Below, in pieces: positions 15,012 through 23,796 of a stretch of 23,904 nucleotides of DNA. Every line of letters starts with the position of its first letter. Positions within the stretch are counted from its first letter, which is position 1. A program made the position numbers and the translations under genes. Origin of the DNA: an uncultured Agitococcus sp. (GTDB taxonomy: Bacteria > Pseudomonadota > Gammaproteobacteria > Pseudomonadales > Moraxellaceae); contig NZ_CALETI010000270.1 of the NCBI RefSeq assembly GCF_937920075.1, forward strand, positions 1 through 23,904, read 5' to 3'. Below the pieces are notes generated by a model that did not search any database, was not told the origin of the DNA, and saw nothing but the letters and a program-made list of their open reading frames with translations.

Positions 15012-18000
15012 TTATTTTAGCTGTATCAATAGTTTATGTAATTGCGAAGTTAAGACAACATAAGGTGCATAGCTAGCTAAATCACTAGGGCTCAGACGAC
15101 GGCGGAATTGATGCCAATCAATAAATATTTGTTGATTAGCTCTTAACCACATAGTTAACCATGATTGTTGTGACTCCTGAGTGCTTTTCCATTTGCTTAG
15201 AGCATCTTCTGTAAGTTGAGCCATGTCGCGTAATAAACCTGCTCGCAATTGATCTCGTGCAGCCGCTTCCCATGTATTATTAACTGCTAGATTTTGCAAA
15301 GCACGTTGCACATCAGTTAAACCCAATGTTTCTTCAATAACCTCATAAAAGTAAGCAACATTTTCTACCGAGATTCCTTTATCTTGCGCCAAACGACACA
15401 TATCTAATAAAGGCAAAATTTGATCTAAAGAGGCTAAACGCTCAGCTAAATGAGCATTAAAGCCTTTAGCGACTAAATCATTTTTGGCATTTTGCCAACC
15501 TTCTAAACGTTTATGGTTAAGATGATTAGGCAAGTCATTAAGTAAGGGGGCTAACATGCTAAAGTCAGCAATAATTTGTTCACTTGGTTTTTCGGCATAA
15601 GCTAAAAACCAACCACAAGCGCGGCGAGTATAGCTTTGTAATGCAGCATACTGTGGCAGTAAAACGCTGTCTGTTAAGTCTTTGCTATCATCAAGTTGTT
15701 GCCATACTTGATCTAAACCTAATAAAGCTCTAGCTACCATAAAAGCACGTGCTAATTTTAAAGGCGTACTCCGCTCATTTTGTAGTAAGCGTGGAATAGA
15801 CCCCATACCTAAGCGTTCGGTCATCAAACGGGCTAAACGAGTTGCCGCTAATGACACAGCTAATGGATGCTTTTGTAAGGTGCTAGCATAATTTTTGCGA
15901 ATCGCAACAGGAAATAACGCCTGAGCCTCAGTCATTAACTGTTTGTCATTAAATAATTCTGCTGTGCTAAGTGCAGCTTTAAGCCAGTTTTTGGTGTAGG
16001 CCAATAAAATTGCCAATTCGGCACGTGTTAAAGGTTGCTGAGTGCGAATACGTGCTTCCCAAATACGTACATCAGGAATGGCTTCTAAATGACGATCTAA
16101 GCCTGCATTCACTTCTAAAAAGTCTGCTAATGTTGAGTACTCACGATGTCTCAATAAAGATTGATGATTAGCAATCGCTAAACATTGTGTTTGAGCGTAG
16201 TTATTATTAAGTACCGCTTGGGCAATTTCGTCTCGCCATTCTGCTAATAAATTTTTGTAATCGTCGGCTGACAAGCGACGTGCTTGCTGTTCGCGCTGTA
16301 AAAATATTTTGATATTGACTTCATGATCAGAGCAATCTACACCAGCCGAGTTATCAATAAAGTCAGTATGAGATAAGCCACCATTGAGTTGATATTCAAT
16401 ACGAGCACGTTGAGTAAAGCCTAAGTTGCCTCCCTCGCAAACAATACGCGCGCGTAATTGGTTAGCATTAACACGCACATTATCATTTAAACGGTCACCA
16501 ACATCGGCATGATTCTCATCGCTTGCTTTGACATAAGTGCCAATTCCACCATTCCATAACACATCAACTGGCATTTTTAAGATGGCACGCACTAAATCAT
16601 CGGCAGATAAGATATTGTCTTGTACCATGAGCATATCTTTCATTTCTTCGCTTAAAACGATTTTTCGCTCATTGCGAGAAAATATACCACCACCTTCAGA
16701 CATCAATTCACGGTTATAATCACGCCAATCACTTTGGGGTAAGGCAAATAAACGTTTACGTTCTTGATAGCTGGTTTCTGGATCAGGATAGGGATCAATA
16801 AAAATATAATTATGGTTAAATGCCGCTTGTAAGCGGATTTGTTTACTTAATAATAAGCCATTGCCAAATACATCACCCGACATATCGCCAATACCAACCA
16901 TGCTGAATGGTTCATTATATGGGTCAAAATCGGCTTCTTTAGCTAAGCGCGCAAGAGAAATAAATGCGCCGCGTGCAGTAATCCCCATTGCTTTATGACT
17001 ATAACCATTACTACCACCAGAAGCAAAAGCATCACCTAACCAAAATTGATATTCAGCCGCTACTGCATTAGCAGTGTCAGAAAAAGTCGCAGTGCCTTTA
17101 TCGGCGGCAACGACTAAATAAGTGTCTTGACCATCATGGCAAACGACATTTTTGGGCGAAATAATTTTATCTTTATGACGGTTATCTGTAATGTCTAAAA
17201 GACCACGTAAAAATTCTTGATAGGCATTTAGGGCAATATCATATTTATCACCATAAGTGGCTCTAACAACAAAGGCACCTTTTGCACCAACAGGGACAAT
17301 CACCGCATTTTTGACTTGCTGTGCTTTGACTAAGCCCAATACTTCAGTTCTAAAGTCTTCGGGACGATCTGACCACCGAATACCACCACGAGACACTTGA
17401 CCAAAACGTAGATGTAAACCTATCACATCGGGGCTATAGACAAAGACTTCGCGCCAAGGTTTTGGGTTAGGTAAATTGCGTAACTGGGAGGAGTCAAATT
17501 TAATGGCAATACGTTGACTTTTAATTGCTGATGGCATGTAGTAGCTAGTGCGTACAATGGCCATAATCAAGGCCATAAACTCACGTAACACACGATCATC
17601 GCTTAAAGAACTGACTTTATCTAAGGCCAAATCAATACGCTTTAAAATTGCATCTTGTCGTTCTGAGCGATCTGTAATAATACTTGGGTCAAATCGGGTT
17701 TGGAATAATTCTAATAAACTACGACCAATATTGGGATAGCGAGTGAGTGCTTCAACTTGGGCAGTCGCAGACAATGGAAAACCTGTTTGTTTTAGGTAGG
17801 CAGATAATACTCTAAAAATGTGAGCTTCACGCCAACGACAGGGGAGTGTTGTCACTAAACGGTTAAAATTATCTGCTTCAATTGCGCCTTGCCATAATAC
17901 TTGCATGGCTTCACGCACATAGGCTAAGGTTTGAACAAAGGCTTCTCGTGCTAAATTATCAGGTAGTTCGGTTCTAAAATCATGTAGCCATAAACAATTG

Positions 18001-19751
18001 CTTTCTAACAATAAAGGAAAGGCTTGCTCTTGTAACACTTTAAGGCCAAAACTTTCCAAAATCGGCATGACTCTTGATAAAGACAATTGTTGATGCCATT
18101 GTAGAATTTTAAAACGTGCTGTTCTGCCTTCTGTGGGAGATACTTCGACAGCTAAGGGATTTTCTGGCCGTAATGTTTCTAAAAAAGTCACATCTACTAA
18201 AGCATCTTGAGGCCGATAGTTTTCTTTATAACCTTCGGGAAAAACATTTTGATAGCGACGAAATAGTTGGTTGGCTAACATTGGTTGATATTTAGTCATG
18301 AGTAAACTTAACAGTTCGTCATCCCATGTTCGAGCCAAACGCTTGAGAACACTTTCGGTTTCTTCAATATTAATACGTGGTGGGTTTTTATCTTCAAAAA
18401 CTAATAAACCTTGTAGTCTAATCCAACGATGTTCTGAAACATAAGCAGTCATTACTGCATCAGTAGCATTAAAACGTGCTTGTAAAAACTCTCCTGTACG
18501 GCTAACAAAAGTTTGATTATACAAGGGTTTTGGTAAATAAATAAAAACTGAAATAAAGCGTTTCCACGGGTCTAAACGCCAAATAAAGCGCAACTCATTA
18601 CCATATTTTTGTTTTACCATAGGTAAAAACGCATTAAGCAAATCTTCCTCTGTGGCTAATAAGAGTTCGTCTCGTGGATGTGTGCGTAACATACGGTCAA
18701 AGTTGCGACCATCATGGCTAATTTTGCGTAATCCAGACGAAATATCTACTGTCGTAATTTTGTGACGTAAGACGGGCATGGTCATTGGGTCATGCTGATT
18801 AACCCGACTGGTATATAAGCCCCAAAAACGATATTCACTTTTGCCATCTGGCATTGGCACAATAACCACATCAGCATAACGATCATGATGAATAGGCGAG
18901 CGAGTTAAAGATTTACCAAAAAATAAACGACCTTCTTTTTCTTGTTTAATGGTGTTGGGAAAAGTGTCATCTAGCCAATCAATATGTAAGTTAGTACTGA
19001 TAGGATCAATACCTGCAATTTCTTCTTTGCCTGATTCGTCACGGTGACGTACTGCTAAAAAAGTAAAATGGCCACGAATTAACCATTGTAAAAAAGCGTG
19101 GGATTCCATACGAATGACGGCTGCATCGCCTTCTTTAGGCATTTTTTCAATTAATTTTTGTGCCGCATCACGCAATAATCCTTGCATTCTAGGAAAGCCA
19201 TCAACCACTCTACGCAACATATTTAATGAGGCATAAATATGGGTTTCTAAGTCTTTTAATGCGTCATTTTCAAAAACTTCGGATAACTCAATATGAATTA
19301 AACTACGGTATTCATCAGCATTTGCATTAGTGTTTTTGGGAATATCTGTAATTTGACAATAGCGATTACGACGTAGTGGTAAATTAATGTCCATTAGCAC
19401 GCTAACGTCGTAGCCACCACGTTGTAAGGCAATTCTTAAAGAATTAAGCAAAAAAGGCATTTCGGAACTATAAATTTCAATCACAGTTCCTTCGGAGCGC
19501 CATCCTGCTTTAACAGGCTCCGGATTAAAGACACGAATGTTAATTTCTTGACGACTATCAGCAACAAATTGCCAAAATCCCCATAAACACGCAGACAATG
19601 AGTGGGGGGTATAACGCCGTAATTCGTCACCTAATAAGGCTTTTAAGGCACGTTCAGCAAAAGTCGCAAATAAAGGGTTTTCGTAAGCAGCACAAACATC
19701 TAAGCAATTTTGTCGTGTTTGTTGAGACCAAGCTTCGGTGCTGGATAACAT
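15012..19751 (-). CDS. gdhB: NAD-specific glutamate dehydrogenase, large type
   Basis: A 1,579-residue enzyme of the roughly 180-kDa class that oxidatively deaminates glutamate to 2-oxoglutarate and ammonia with NAD, feeding carbon from amino acids into the TCA cycle. The long N-terminal half carries ACT-like regulatory segments. The catalytic core begins around residue 780 (RGGIRWSDRPEDFRTE), with a glutamate-dehydrogenase-type lysine region in GLVKAQQVKNAVIVPVGAKG. The NAD-binding Rossmann domain has VGIGDMSGDVFGNGLL at about 948-965. A long helical C-terminal domain completes it. The length is close to the usual 1,600 residues, with no break. AAGGAG lies 9 bases before the ATG. It has its own promoter region and a terminator at 14982-15002. 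The symbol gdhB is one of several in use. Confidence 0.95.
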   Translation of the reverse strand: MLSSTEAWSQQTRQNCLDVCAAYENPLFATFAERALKALLGDELRRYTPHSLSACLWGFWQFVADSRQEINIRVFNPEPVKAGWRSEGTVIEIYSSEMPFLLNSLRIALQRGGYDVSVLMDINLPLRRNRYCQITDIPKNTNANADEYRSLIHIELSEVFENDALKDLETHIYASLNMLRRVVDGFPRMQGLLRDAAQKLIEKMPKEGDAAVIRMESHAFLQWLIRGHFTFLAVRHRDESGKEEIAGIDPISTNLHIDWLDDTFPNTIKQEKEGRLFFGKSLTRSPIHHDRYADVVIVPMPDGKSEYRFWGLYTSRVNQHDPMTMPVLRHKITTVDISSGLRKISHDGRNFDRMLRTHPRDELLLATEEDLLNAFLPMVKQKYGNELRFIWRLDPWKRFISVFIYLPKPLYNQTFVSRTGEFLQARFNATDAVMTAYVSEHRWIRLQGLLVFEDKNPPRINIEETESVLKRLARTWDDELLSLLMTKYQPMLANQLFRRYQNVFPEGYKENYRPQDALVDVTFLETLRPENPLAVEVSPTEGRTARFKILQWHQQLSLSRVMPILESFGLKVLQEQAFPLLLESNCLWLHDFRTELPDNLAREAFVQTLAYVREAMQVLWQGAIEADNFNRLVTTLPCRWREAHIFRVLSAYLKQTGFPLSATAQVEALTRYPNIGRSLLELFQTRFDPSIITDRSERQDAILKRIDLALDKVSSLSDDRVLREFMALIMAIVRTSYYMPSAIKSQRIAIKFDSSQLRNLPNPKPWREVFVYSPDVIGLHLRFGQVSRGGIRWSDRPEDFRTEVLGLVKAQQVKNAVIVPVGAKGAFVVRATYGDKYDIALNAYQEFLRGLLDITDNRHKDKIISPKNVVCHDGQDTYLVVAADKGTATFSDTANAVAAEYQFWLGDAFASGGSNGYSHKAMGITARGAFISLARLAKEADFDPYNEPFSMVGIGDMSGDVFGNGLLLSKQIRLQAAFNHNYIFIDPYPDPETSYQERKRLFALPQSDWRDYNRELMSEGGGIFSRNERKIVLSEEMKDMLMVQDNILSADDLVRAILKMPVDVLWNGGIGTYVKASDENHADVGDRLNDNVRVNANQLRARIVCEGGNLGFTQRARIEYQLNGGLSHTDFIDNSAGVDCSDHEVNIKIFLQREQQARRLSADDYKNLLAEWRDEIAQAVLNNNYAQTQCLAIANHQSLLRHREYSTLADFLEVNAGLDRHLEAIPDVRIWEARIRTQQPLTRAELAILLAYTKNWLKAALSTAELFNDKQLMTEAQALFPVAIRKNYASTLQKHPLAVSLAATRLARLMTERLGMGSIPRLLQNERSTPLKLARAFMVARALLGLDQVWQQLDDSKDLTDSVLLPQYAALQSYTRRACGWFLAYAEKPSEQIIADFSMLAPLLNDLPNHLNHKRLEGWQNAKNDLVAKGFNAHLAERLASLDQILPLLDMCRLAQDKGISVENVAYFYEVIEETLGLTDVQRALQNLAVNNTWEAAARDQLRAGLLRDMAQLTEDALSKWKSTQESQQSWLTMWLRANQQIFIDWHQFRRRLSPSDLASYAPYVVLTSQLHKLLIQLK

Positions 19752-19856
19752 GAGTTTGCACTCCTTGTAAAAATAATTCTTTTTAAATTTTAAAGACGAA
19801 TTAAAAGTTTATTGTTCAATCGTTGTTTTAGAATTTAGCTATTTATTAAACTTTAA

Positions 19857-19885
19857 GATATACACTGCTTGGCAAAATTGTGCAA
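19857..19885 (-). promoter_or_regulatory. Candidate gdhB promoter
   Basis: Read on the minus strand, TTGCAC (19885-19880), a 17-base spacer and TATATC (19862-19857) have sigma-70 spacing about 105 bases before the gdhB ATG. The -35 box is weak, so this is a suggestion from pattern only. Confidence 0.35.
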
Positions 19886-20130
19886 TTGACCGTAGATTAC
19901 TTACTGAACATTTTGTTGCGAAGATGTGTACGACTTACGCATTTTGCCAAAGGTAACGCGTTTTATGGATATAGAACGGTTGAAATCCGAACAAATAAAC
20001 GATGACTGTGTAAAACTTTATGATGACTCATGATTGATTTAAACCAAATGAATTGTCTAAAAGGTATTATTTCTTAAAGGGTTGTTGATTATTTGAGCTA
20101 AATAATTTTGATGTCATTGCAGGGAATACT

Positions 20131-20158
20131 TTGTCCTTATGAGTTTTGCGGTTATACT
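20131..20158 (+). promoter_or_regulatory. Candidate cytochrome c5 promoter
   Basis: TTGTCC (20131-20136), a 16-base spacer and TATACT (20153-20158) form a reasonable sigma-70 promoter. Transcription would start near 20165, about 35 bases before the GTG start. This also argues that no upstream start at 20146 can be used. Confidence 0.45.
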
Positions 20159-20199
20159 TGCGCGCAAATTTTAATTGTTATGCTTTTGTGAGGCTTTCT

Positions 20200-20613
20200 G
20201 TGAAAAAATTAGCTTTGTTAGCAGCGTTAGTTGGCTTAAGCTGTTCTTTTAATACTTATGCAAAAGAAGACCAATCGGCAGTGATTGAACGCATTAAACC
20301 TTATGGTAGCGTGTGTGTACAAGGCAAAGAATGTTCGGTTAAAGCACCTGTTGCTGCTGCGGCAGCTCCTGCTGGTGGTGAACCTCGTTCTGGTGAGCAA
20401 GTTTATACCGCAGTTTGTGCAGGGTGTCATGGTGCAGGGGTGATGGGTGCGCCTAAATATGGCACAGCCGATTGGGCACCACGTAAAGCTAAAGGTATGG
20501 CTACATTATATGATCATGCTATCAAAGGCTTTAATTCTATGCCTGCAAAAGGTGGTTGTGCTGCTTGTCCTGATGAGGAAATTAAAGCTGCTGTTGATTA
20601 TATGGCTAAGTAA
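20200..20613 (+). CDS. Cytochrome c5
   Basis: A periplasmic class I c-type cytochrome of 137 residues. I choose the GTG at 20200: it has GAGG 6 bases upstream and opens a standard signal peptide (MKKLALLAALVGLSCSFNTYA). The frame is open further upstream to a TTG at 20146, but that has no ribosome site and lies at the promoter. Heme is attached at CAGCH (73-77), Met114 is the axial ligand (FNSMPAKGG), and Cys120 and Cys123 form the disulfide typical of cytochrome c5. Between the signal and the heme domain is an Ala/Pro/Gly-rich linker with two further cysteines (Cys39 and Cys45). It should shuttle electrons in respiration. It is monocistronic, with a strong terminator after it. Confidence 0.92.
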   Translation: MKKLALLAALVGLSCSFNTYAKEDQSAVIERIKPYGSVCVQGKECSVKAPVAAAAAPAGGEPRSGEQVYTAVCAGCHGAGVMGAPKYGTADWAPRKAKGMATLYDHAIKGFNSMPAKGGCAACPDEEIKAAVDYMAK

Positions 20614-20628
20614 GCCAAGTATTAAAAG

Positions 20629-20654
20629 AAACCCTGCAAATGCAGGGTTTTTTT
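20629..20654 (+). terminator. Intrinsic terminator of cytochrome c5
   Basis: The stem AAACCCTGC / GCAGGGTTT (20629-20637 with 20642-20650) closes an AAAT loop and runs into seven Ts (20648-20654), 15 bases past the stop codon. The A-run on the other side would give the convergent yciK transcript a T-run too, so it may work in both directions. Confidence 0.9.
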
Positions 20655-20663
20655 ATCAAACCT

Positions 20664-21428
20664 TTATTTATCTCTGGCATCAAACGATTTACCATTAACA
20701 CCCACACTTTCTGCCCCCATTAAAAACAAAAACAGCGGCATAATTTGTTCGGCAGGTGGTACTTGGCTTGGGTCTTCCGCAGGATACGCTTTGGCGCGCA
20801 TTGCCGTACGAGTGCCTTGAGGATTAATGCAATTAACCCGAACTTTAGAGGTGTTAGCTAATTCATCGGCAAATAACACAGTTAAATTTTCGATGCCAGC
20901 TTTAGCAACGGCATACGCTCCCCAAAAAGCGCGGGCTTTGCGGCCAACACTGCTACTCATAAAAATAACCGATGCTTCGGGCGCACGTTTTAATAACGGC
21001 AACAAATGTTGGGTTAACATAAATGGCGCGCGCAAGTTTACCTTCATCACTTCGTCCCAAGTATTTGGGTCATACATTTCGAGCGGTGTTAAATCGCCCA
21101 AAATGCCAGCACTGTGTAAAATGCCATCTAAACGACCAAATTCTTGTTCAATATTAATGGCTAATTGCTCATATTCTGTGGGAATAGCAGAGCTAAAGTT
21201 CATCGGAATAATGGCAGGTTGTGCGCCACCATCAGCCTCAATTTCATCGTAAACGTATTCAAGTTTTTTAAGGTCACGGCCTAATAAAATCACTGTTGCG
21301 CCATGCTTAGCATAAACTTTAGCAGCCACTCGACCAATGCCATCACTTGCACCTGTCACCAAAATTACTTTATCTTTTAATAAATCGTTTGTAGCTTGAT
21401 AAGAACGCATTTCTTCAATGGTCAGCAT
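20664..21428 (-). CDS. yciK: SDR-family oxidoreductase YciK
   Basis: A 254-residue short-chain dehydrogenase. The cofactor-binding TGASDGIG is at 25-32, NHSAG-type turn HSAG at about 105-108, and the catalytic Ser (SSS, 158-160), Tyr172 and Lys176 (YAVAK) are all present. The RDLKKL after the second strand favours NADP. The sequence and its position after ubiG and the HAD phosphatase match YciK, whose physiological substrate is not settled. AGGAG lies 7 bases before the ATG. The upstream phosphatase stop is only 2 bases away, so it is the last gene of the ubiG operon. Confidence 0.9.
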   Translation of the reverse strand: MLTIEEMRSYQATNDLLKDKVILVTGASDGIGRVAAKVYAKHGATVILLGRDLKKLEYVYDEIEADGGAQPAIIPMNFSSAIPTEYEQLAINIEQEFGRLDGILHSAGILGDLTPLEMYDPNTWDEVMKVNLRAPFMLTQHLLPLLKRAPEASVIFMSSSVGRKARAFWGAYAVAKAGIENLTVLFADELANTSKVRVNCINPQGTRTAMRAKAYPAEDPSQVPPAEQIMPLFLFLMGAESVGVNGKSFDARDK

Positions 21429-21430
21429 AA

Positions 21431-22102
21431 TTATTCTCCTAATTTAAATAAATCTACTAATTCGGCAACGGTTGCAACACTATAGTCGGCTTGCCAATCT
21501 TCAATTTTTTCACCCTCAACAATATAACCAAAGCCAACAGCAATAGTGGTCATGTTGGCATTTTTGCCTGCTTGAATATCGCGAAGATGATCGCCTATAT
21601 AGATGGTTTGTTCAGTTTTAACTGCCAACTTTTGACACGCTAAATACATCGGTTCGGGGTCAGGCTTAGTGTTTTTGACATCATCAGGGCAAACCAATAC
21701 TGCACAACGTTCTGTTAAGTTTAGTGCAGATAATAAGGCTTCGCTTAAATGTCTAGGTTTGTTGGTCACAATCCCCCACGGAATTTGTTTTTTTTCAAAT
21801 TGCGTTAATAAACTGTCTAAACCCTCAAAAACACGGCTATCTTGGCAAATATCGCCATAATAATCATCAAGGAGTTGTTGGCGTAAGGCTAAAAATTCGG
21901 GCGATTCTAGTTCGTAATGTGGAAAACCCACTTTAATCATGGCGCGTGCTCCTGCGGAAACAGCAGCGCGAATATCATCATGGGGCAGTGGAGCTAATTG
22001 GTGTTGTGCACGTAAGTTGTTGACAATACGCACAAAATCAGGGGCAGTATCAATTAACGTGCCATCTAAATCAAATAATACAGCTTGCAGATTTTCTATC
22101 AT
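21431..22102 (-). CDS. mupP: HAD phosphatase, MupP/Gph type (probable MurNAc-6-phosphate phosphatase)
   Basis: A 223-residue haloacid dehalogenase-type phosphatase. Motif I is FDLDGTLIDT with Asp11 and Asp13, motif II Thr113 (WGIVTNKP), motif III Lys146 (NTKPDP) and motif IV GDHLRD with Asp171 and Asp175. By sequence alone it would be called phosphoglycolate phosphatase (Gph). Its place between ubiG and yciK is that of Pseudomonas mupP, which removes phosphate from N-acetylmuramic acid 6-phosphate in the cell-wall recycling route that gives intrinsic fosfomycin tolerance. The opening AVLFDLDGTLIDTAPDF and GARAM fit that subgroup. So I favour MupP, with Gph the alternative. It lies 2 bases from each operon neighbour. 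Confidence 0.85.
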   Translation of the reverse strand: MIENLQAVLFDLDGTLIDTAPDFVRIVNNLRAQHQLAPLPHDDIRAAVSAGARAMIKVGFPHYELESPEFLALRQQLLDDYYGDICQDSRVFEGLDSLLTQFEKKQIPWGIVTNKPRHLSEALLSALNLTERCAVLVCPDDVKNTKPDPEPMYLACQKLAVKTEQTIYIGDHLRDIQAGKNANMTTIAVGFGYIVEGEKIEDWQADYSVATVAELVDLFKLGE

Positions 22103-22104
22103 AA

Positions 22105-22812
22105 TTACGCTCGGGTATAAACCATATAATTAACATCAACATTAGGCGCAAGCCAGTAATATTTGGTAATAGGGTTGTAATGTAGGCCAATGCTTTCTTT
22201 AAGATTTAACTTGGCGGCTCTAATCCATGTCGCTAATTCCGAAGGACGAATAAATTTTTGATAATCGTGTGTGCCTTTGGGCAATAGTCTTAATACATAT
22301 TCTGCACCAACAATGGCAAATACATACGATTTGGGATTGCGGTTAATGGTAGAAAAAAACACATGACCATTGGGTTTTACTAATCGCTGACAGGCGGCAA
22401 TAATCGACGCAGGGTCTGGCACGTGTTCGAGCATTTCCATACAAGTCACCACATCAAAACTATGTGGCTGTTCTTCGGCGAGCTGCTCAACAGGCACTTG
22501 GCGATAGCTAATATTGGTAACTTGTTGTTGCTGAGCATGTAAGGTAGCTACTGATAAAGGTGCTGCACCCATATCAATACCCAAGACTTCTGCACCACGT
22601 TTAGCCATAGATTCGGCCAAAATTCCCCCACCACAACCCACATCTAAAACGCGTTTGCCTGCCAATTGCACACGTTCATCAATCCAGTTTAAACGTAAAG
22701 GATTAATTTGATGTAAGGGTCTAAATTCGGAATTCATATCCCACCATTTGGCGGCTAAAGCTTCAAATTTAGCAATTTCACTGGGGTCAACATTCAGTGG
22801 CGTGTTACTCAT
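22105..22812 (-). CDS. ubiG: Ubiquinone biosynthesis O-methyltransferase UbiG
   Basis: This SAM-dependent methyltransferase carries out both O-methylation steps of ubiquinone synthesis at the inner membrane. I start it at ATG 22812, which has a GAGAG site about 9 bases upstream and gives 235 residues, close to the E. coli length; a TTG five codons earlier is unlikely. Seen are the conserved opening FEALAAKWWDMNSEFRPLHQ, the SAM-binding VLDVGCGGGILAE (about 56-68) with acidic EVLGID after it, and the EMLEHVPDP post-motif. The membrane-associated insertion region (HDYQKFIRPSEL) is present. It leads the ubiG-mupP-yciK operon, divergent from gyrA across 158 bases. Confidence 0.95.
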   Translation of the reverse strand: MSNTPLNVDPSEIAKFEALAAKWWDMNSEFRPLHQINPLRLNWIDERVQLAGKRVLDVGCGGGILAESMAKRGAEVLGIDMGAAPLSVATLHAQQQQVTNISYRQVPVEQLAEEQPHSFDVVTCMEMLEHVPDPASIIAACQRLVKPNGHVFFSTINRNPKSYVFAIVGAEYVLRLLPKGTHDYQKFIRPSELATWIRAAKLNLKESIGLHYNPITKYYWLAPNVDVNYMVYTRA

Positions 22813-22970
22813 GTTAAAAGCTCTCAAAAGGGCAATAATTTGTCGCGCAGTATAAGCGATTCTTTATTAAAAAATGCGAAAAACCTGCTTTTATGGTATA
22901 TTGTTCGGCTTGATAAGGATACTTAACAATCATTATTTAAACTCCCTTTTTATGCCCGTCGAGAACACGC

Positions 22971-23723
22971 ATGACAGAATTTGCCCCAGAAATCGTCCCT
23001 GTCAATATTGAAGACGAATTACGCCAATCCTATTTAGATTATGCCATGAGCGTTATTGTTGGCCGCGCTTTGCCCGATGTGCGTGATGGCTTAAAGCCTG
23101 TTCATCGTCGTGTGTTATTTGCGATGCACGAACTTGGTAACGACTGGAATAAATCCTATAAAAAATCCGCTCGTGTTGTCGGTGATGTCATCGGTAAATA
23201 TCACCCTCATGGTGATACGGCGGTGTATGACACCATTGTGCGTATGGCACAGCCATTTAGCTTGCGTTATTTATTGGTTGATGGTCAAGGTAACTTCGGT
23301 TCGGTAGATGGTGATGCGCCTGCTGCGATGCGTTATACCGAAGTGCGTATGACCCGTTTGGCGCATGATTTGTTGGCTGACCTCGAAAAAGAAACCGTAG
23401 ATTGGTTGCCCAACTATGATGGCAGTGAATTAATTCCTGCGGTGTTACCAACGCGTATTCCCAATTTATTAGTCAATGGCTCTCAAGGAATTGCTGTTGG
23501 AATGGCGACTTCAATTCCACCGCATAATTTAGGAGAAATTATTGACGCTTGTCTTGCCTTAATTGACAAACCTGAGACTGAAATCGAGGGATTACTGAAA
23601 CATGTAAAAGGCCCAGATTTTCCAACTTATGGGGAGATTCATGCAACCAAACAAGAGATAGCCAAAATTTATGAAACCGGACATGGTTCACTGAGACTGC
23701 GCGCTCAATATCAAGTTGAGTAG
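22971..23723 (+). CDS. gyrA: DNA gyrase subunit A, truncated and apparently chimeric
   Basis: The N-terminal 172 residues are ordinary GyrA: VNIEDELRQSYLDYAMS, the QRDR (HPHGDTAVYDTIV, with Thr83 and Asp87), catalytic Tyr122 in RYTEVRM, and PNLLVNGSQGIAVGMAT. The frame then stops at TAG 23721 after 250 residues; the full family length is about 870-900. All 12 glycine codons before codon 173 are GGT or GGC, while five of the eight after it are GGA, with AGA and CTG also appearing. The last part (YGEIHATKQEIAKIYETGHGS) aligns without gaps to the ParC form (AEI...EIRKIYENGRGS) better than to GyrA. The product lacks the rest of the breakage-reunion domain and the C-terminal wrap domain, so it cannot be a working gyrase subunit. 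Confidence 0.85.
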   Translation: MTEFAPEIVPVNIEDELRQSYLDYAMSVIVGRALPDVRDGLKPVHRRVLFAMHELGNDWNKSYKKSARVVGDVIGKYHPHGDTAVYDTIVRMAQPFSLRYLLVDGQGNFGSVDGDAPAAMRYTEVRMTRLAHDLLADLEKETVDWLPNYDGSELIPAVLPTRIPNLLVNGSQGIAVGMATSIPPHNLGEIIDACLALIDKPETEIEGLLKHVKGPDFPTYGEIHATKQEIAKIYETGHGSLRLRAQYQVE

Positions 23724-23796
23724 CAGAAAAAATTTGGCAAAAAAAGTGAGCTCTTTTACTCTCTAACCATTTATTCCTTTTCCAGCAGGTCGTGTG

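Larger units (their letters stand above)
19752..20199. other. Divergent control region between gdhB and cytochrome c5
   Basis: This 448-base AT-rich gap holds no convincing gene. It contains the likely promoters of both neighbours. It also has a perfect 10-bp inverted repeat, TTGGCAAAAT (19869-19878) and ATTTTGCCAA (19941-19950), whose first copy lies within the gdhB promoter spacer. A 22-codon frame at 19965-20033 (MDIERLKSEQINDDC...) has an AAGG about 11 bases upstream, but nothing else supports it as a gene. Confidence 0.5.

Noticed and set aside
19965..20033. A 22-codon frame as a leader peptide gene
   Set aside because: AAGG is about 11 bases away and no run of regulatory codons or attenuator hairpin follows; too little support.
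20827..21252. A 141-codon open frame on the plus strand
   Set aside because: It is antisense to yciK, which has intact SDR motifs; its composition is that of a mirror frame and no family is recognisable.
22874..22902. TATATT at 22897-22902 as a gyrA -10 box
   Set aside because: No acceptable -35 box at 16-18 bases; not strong enough to list as a feature.
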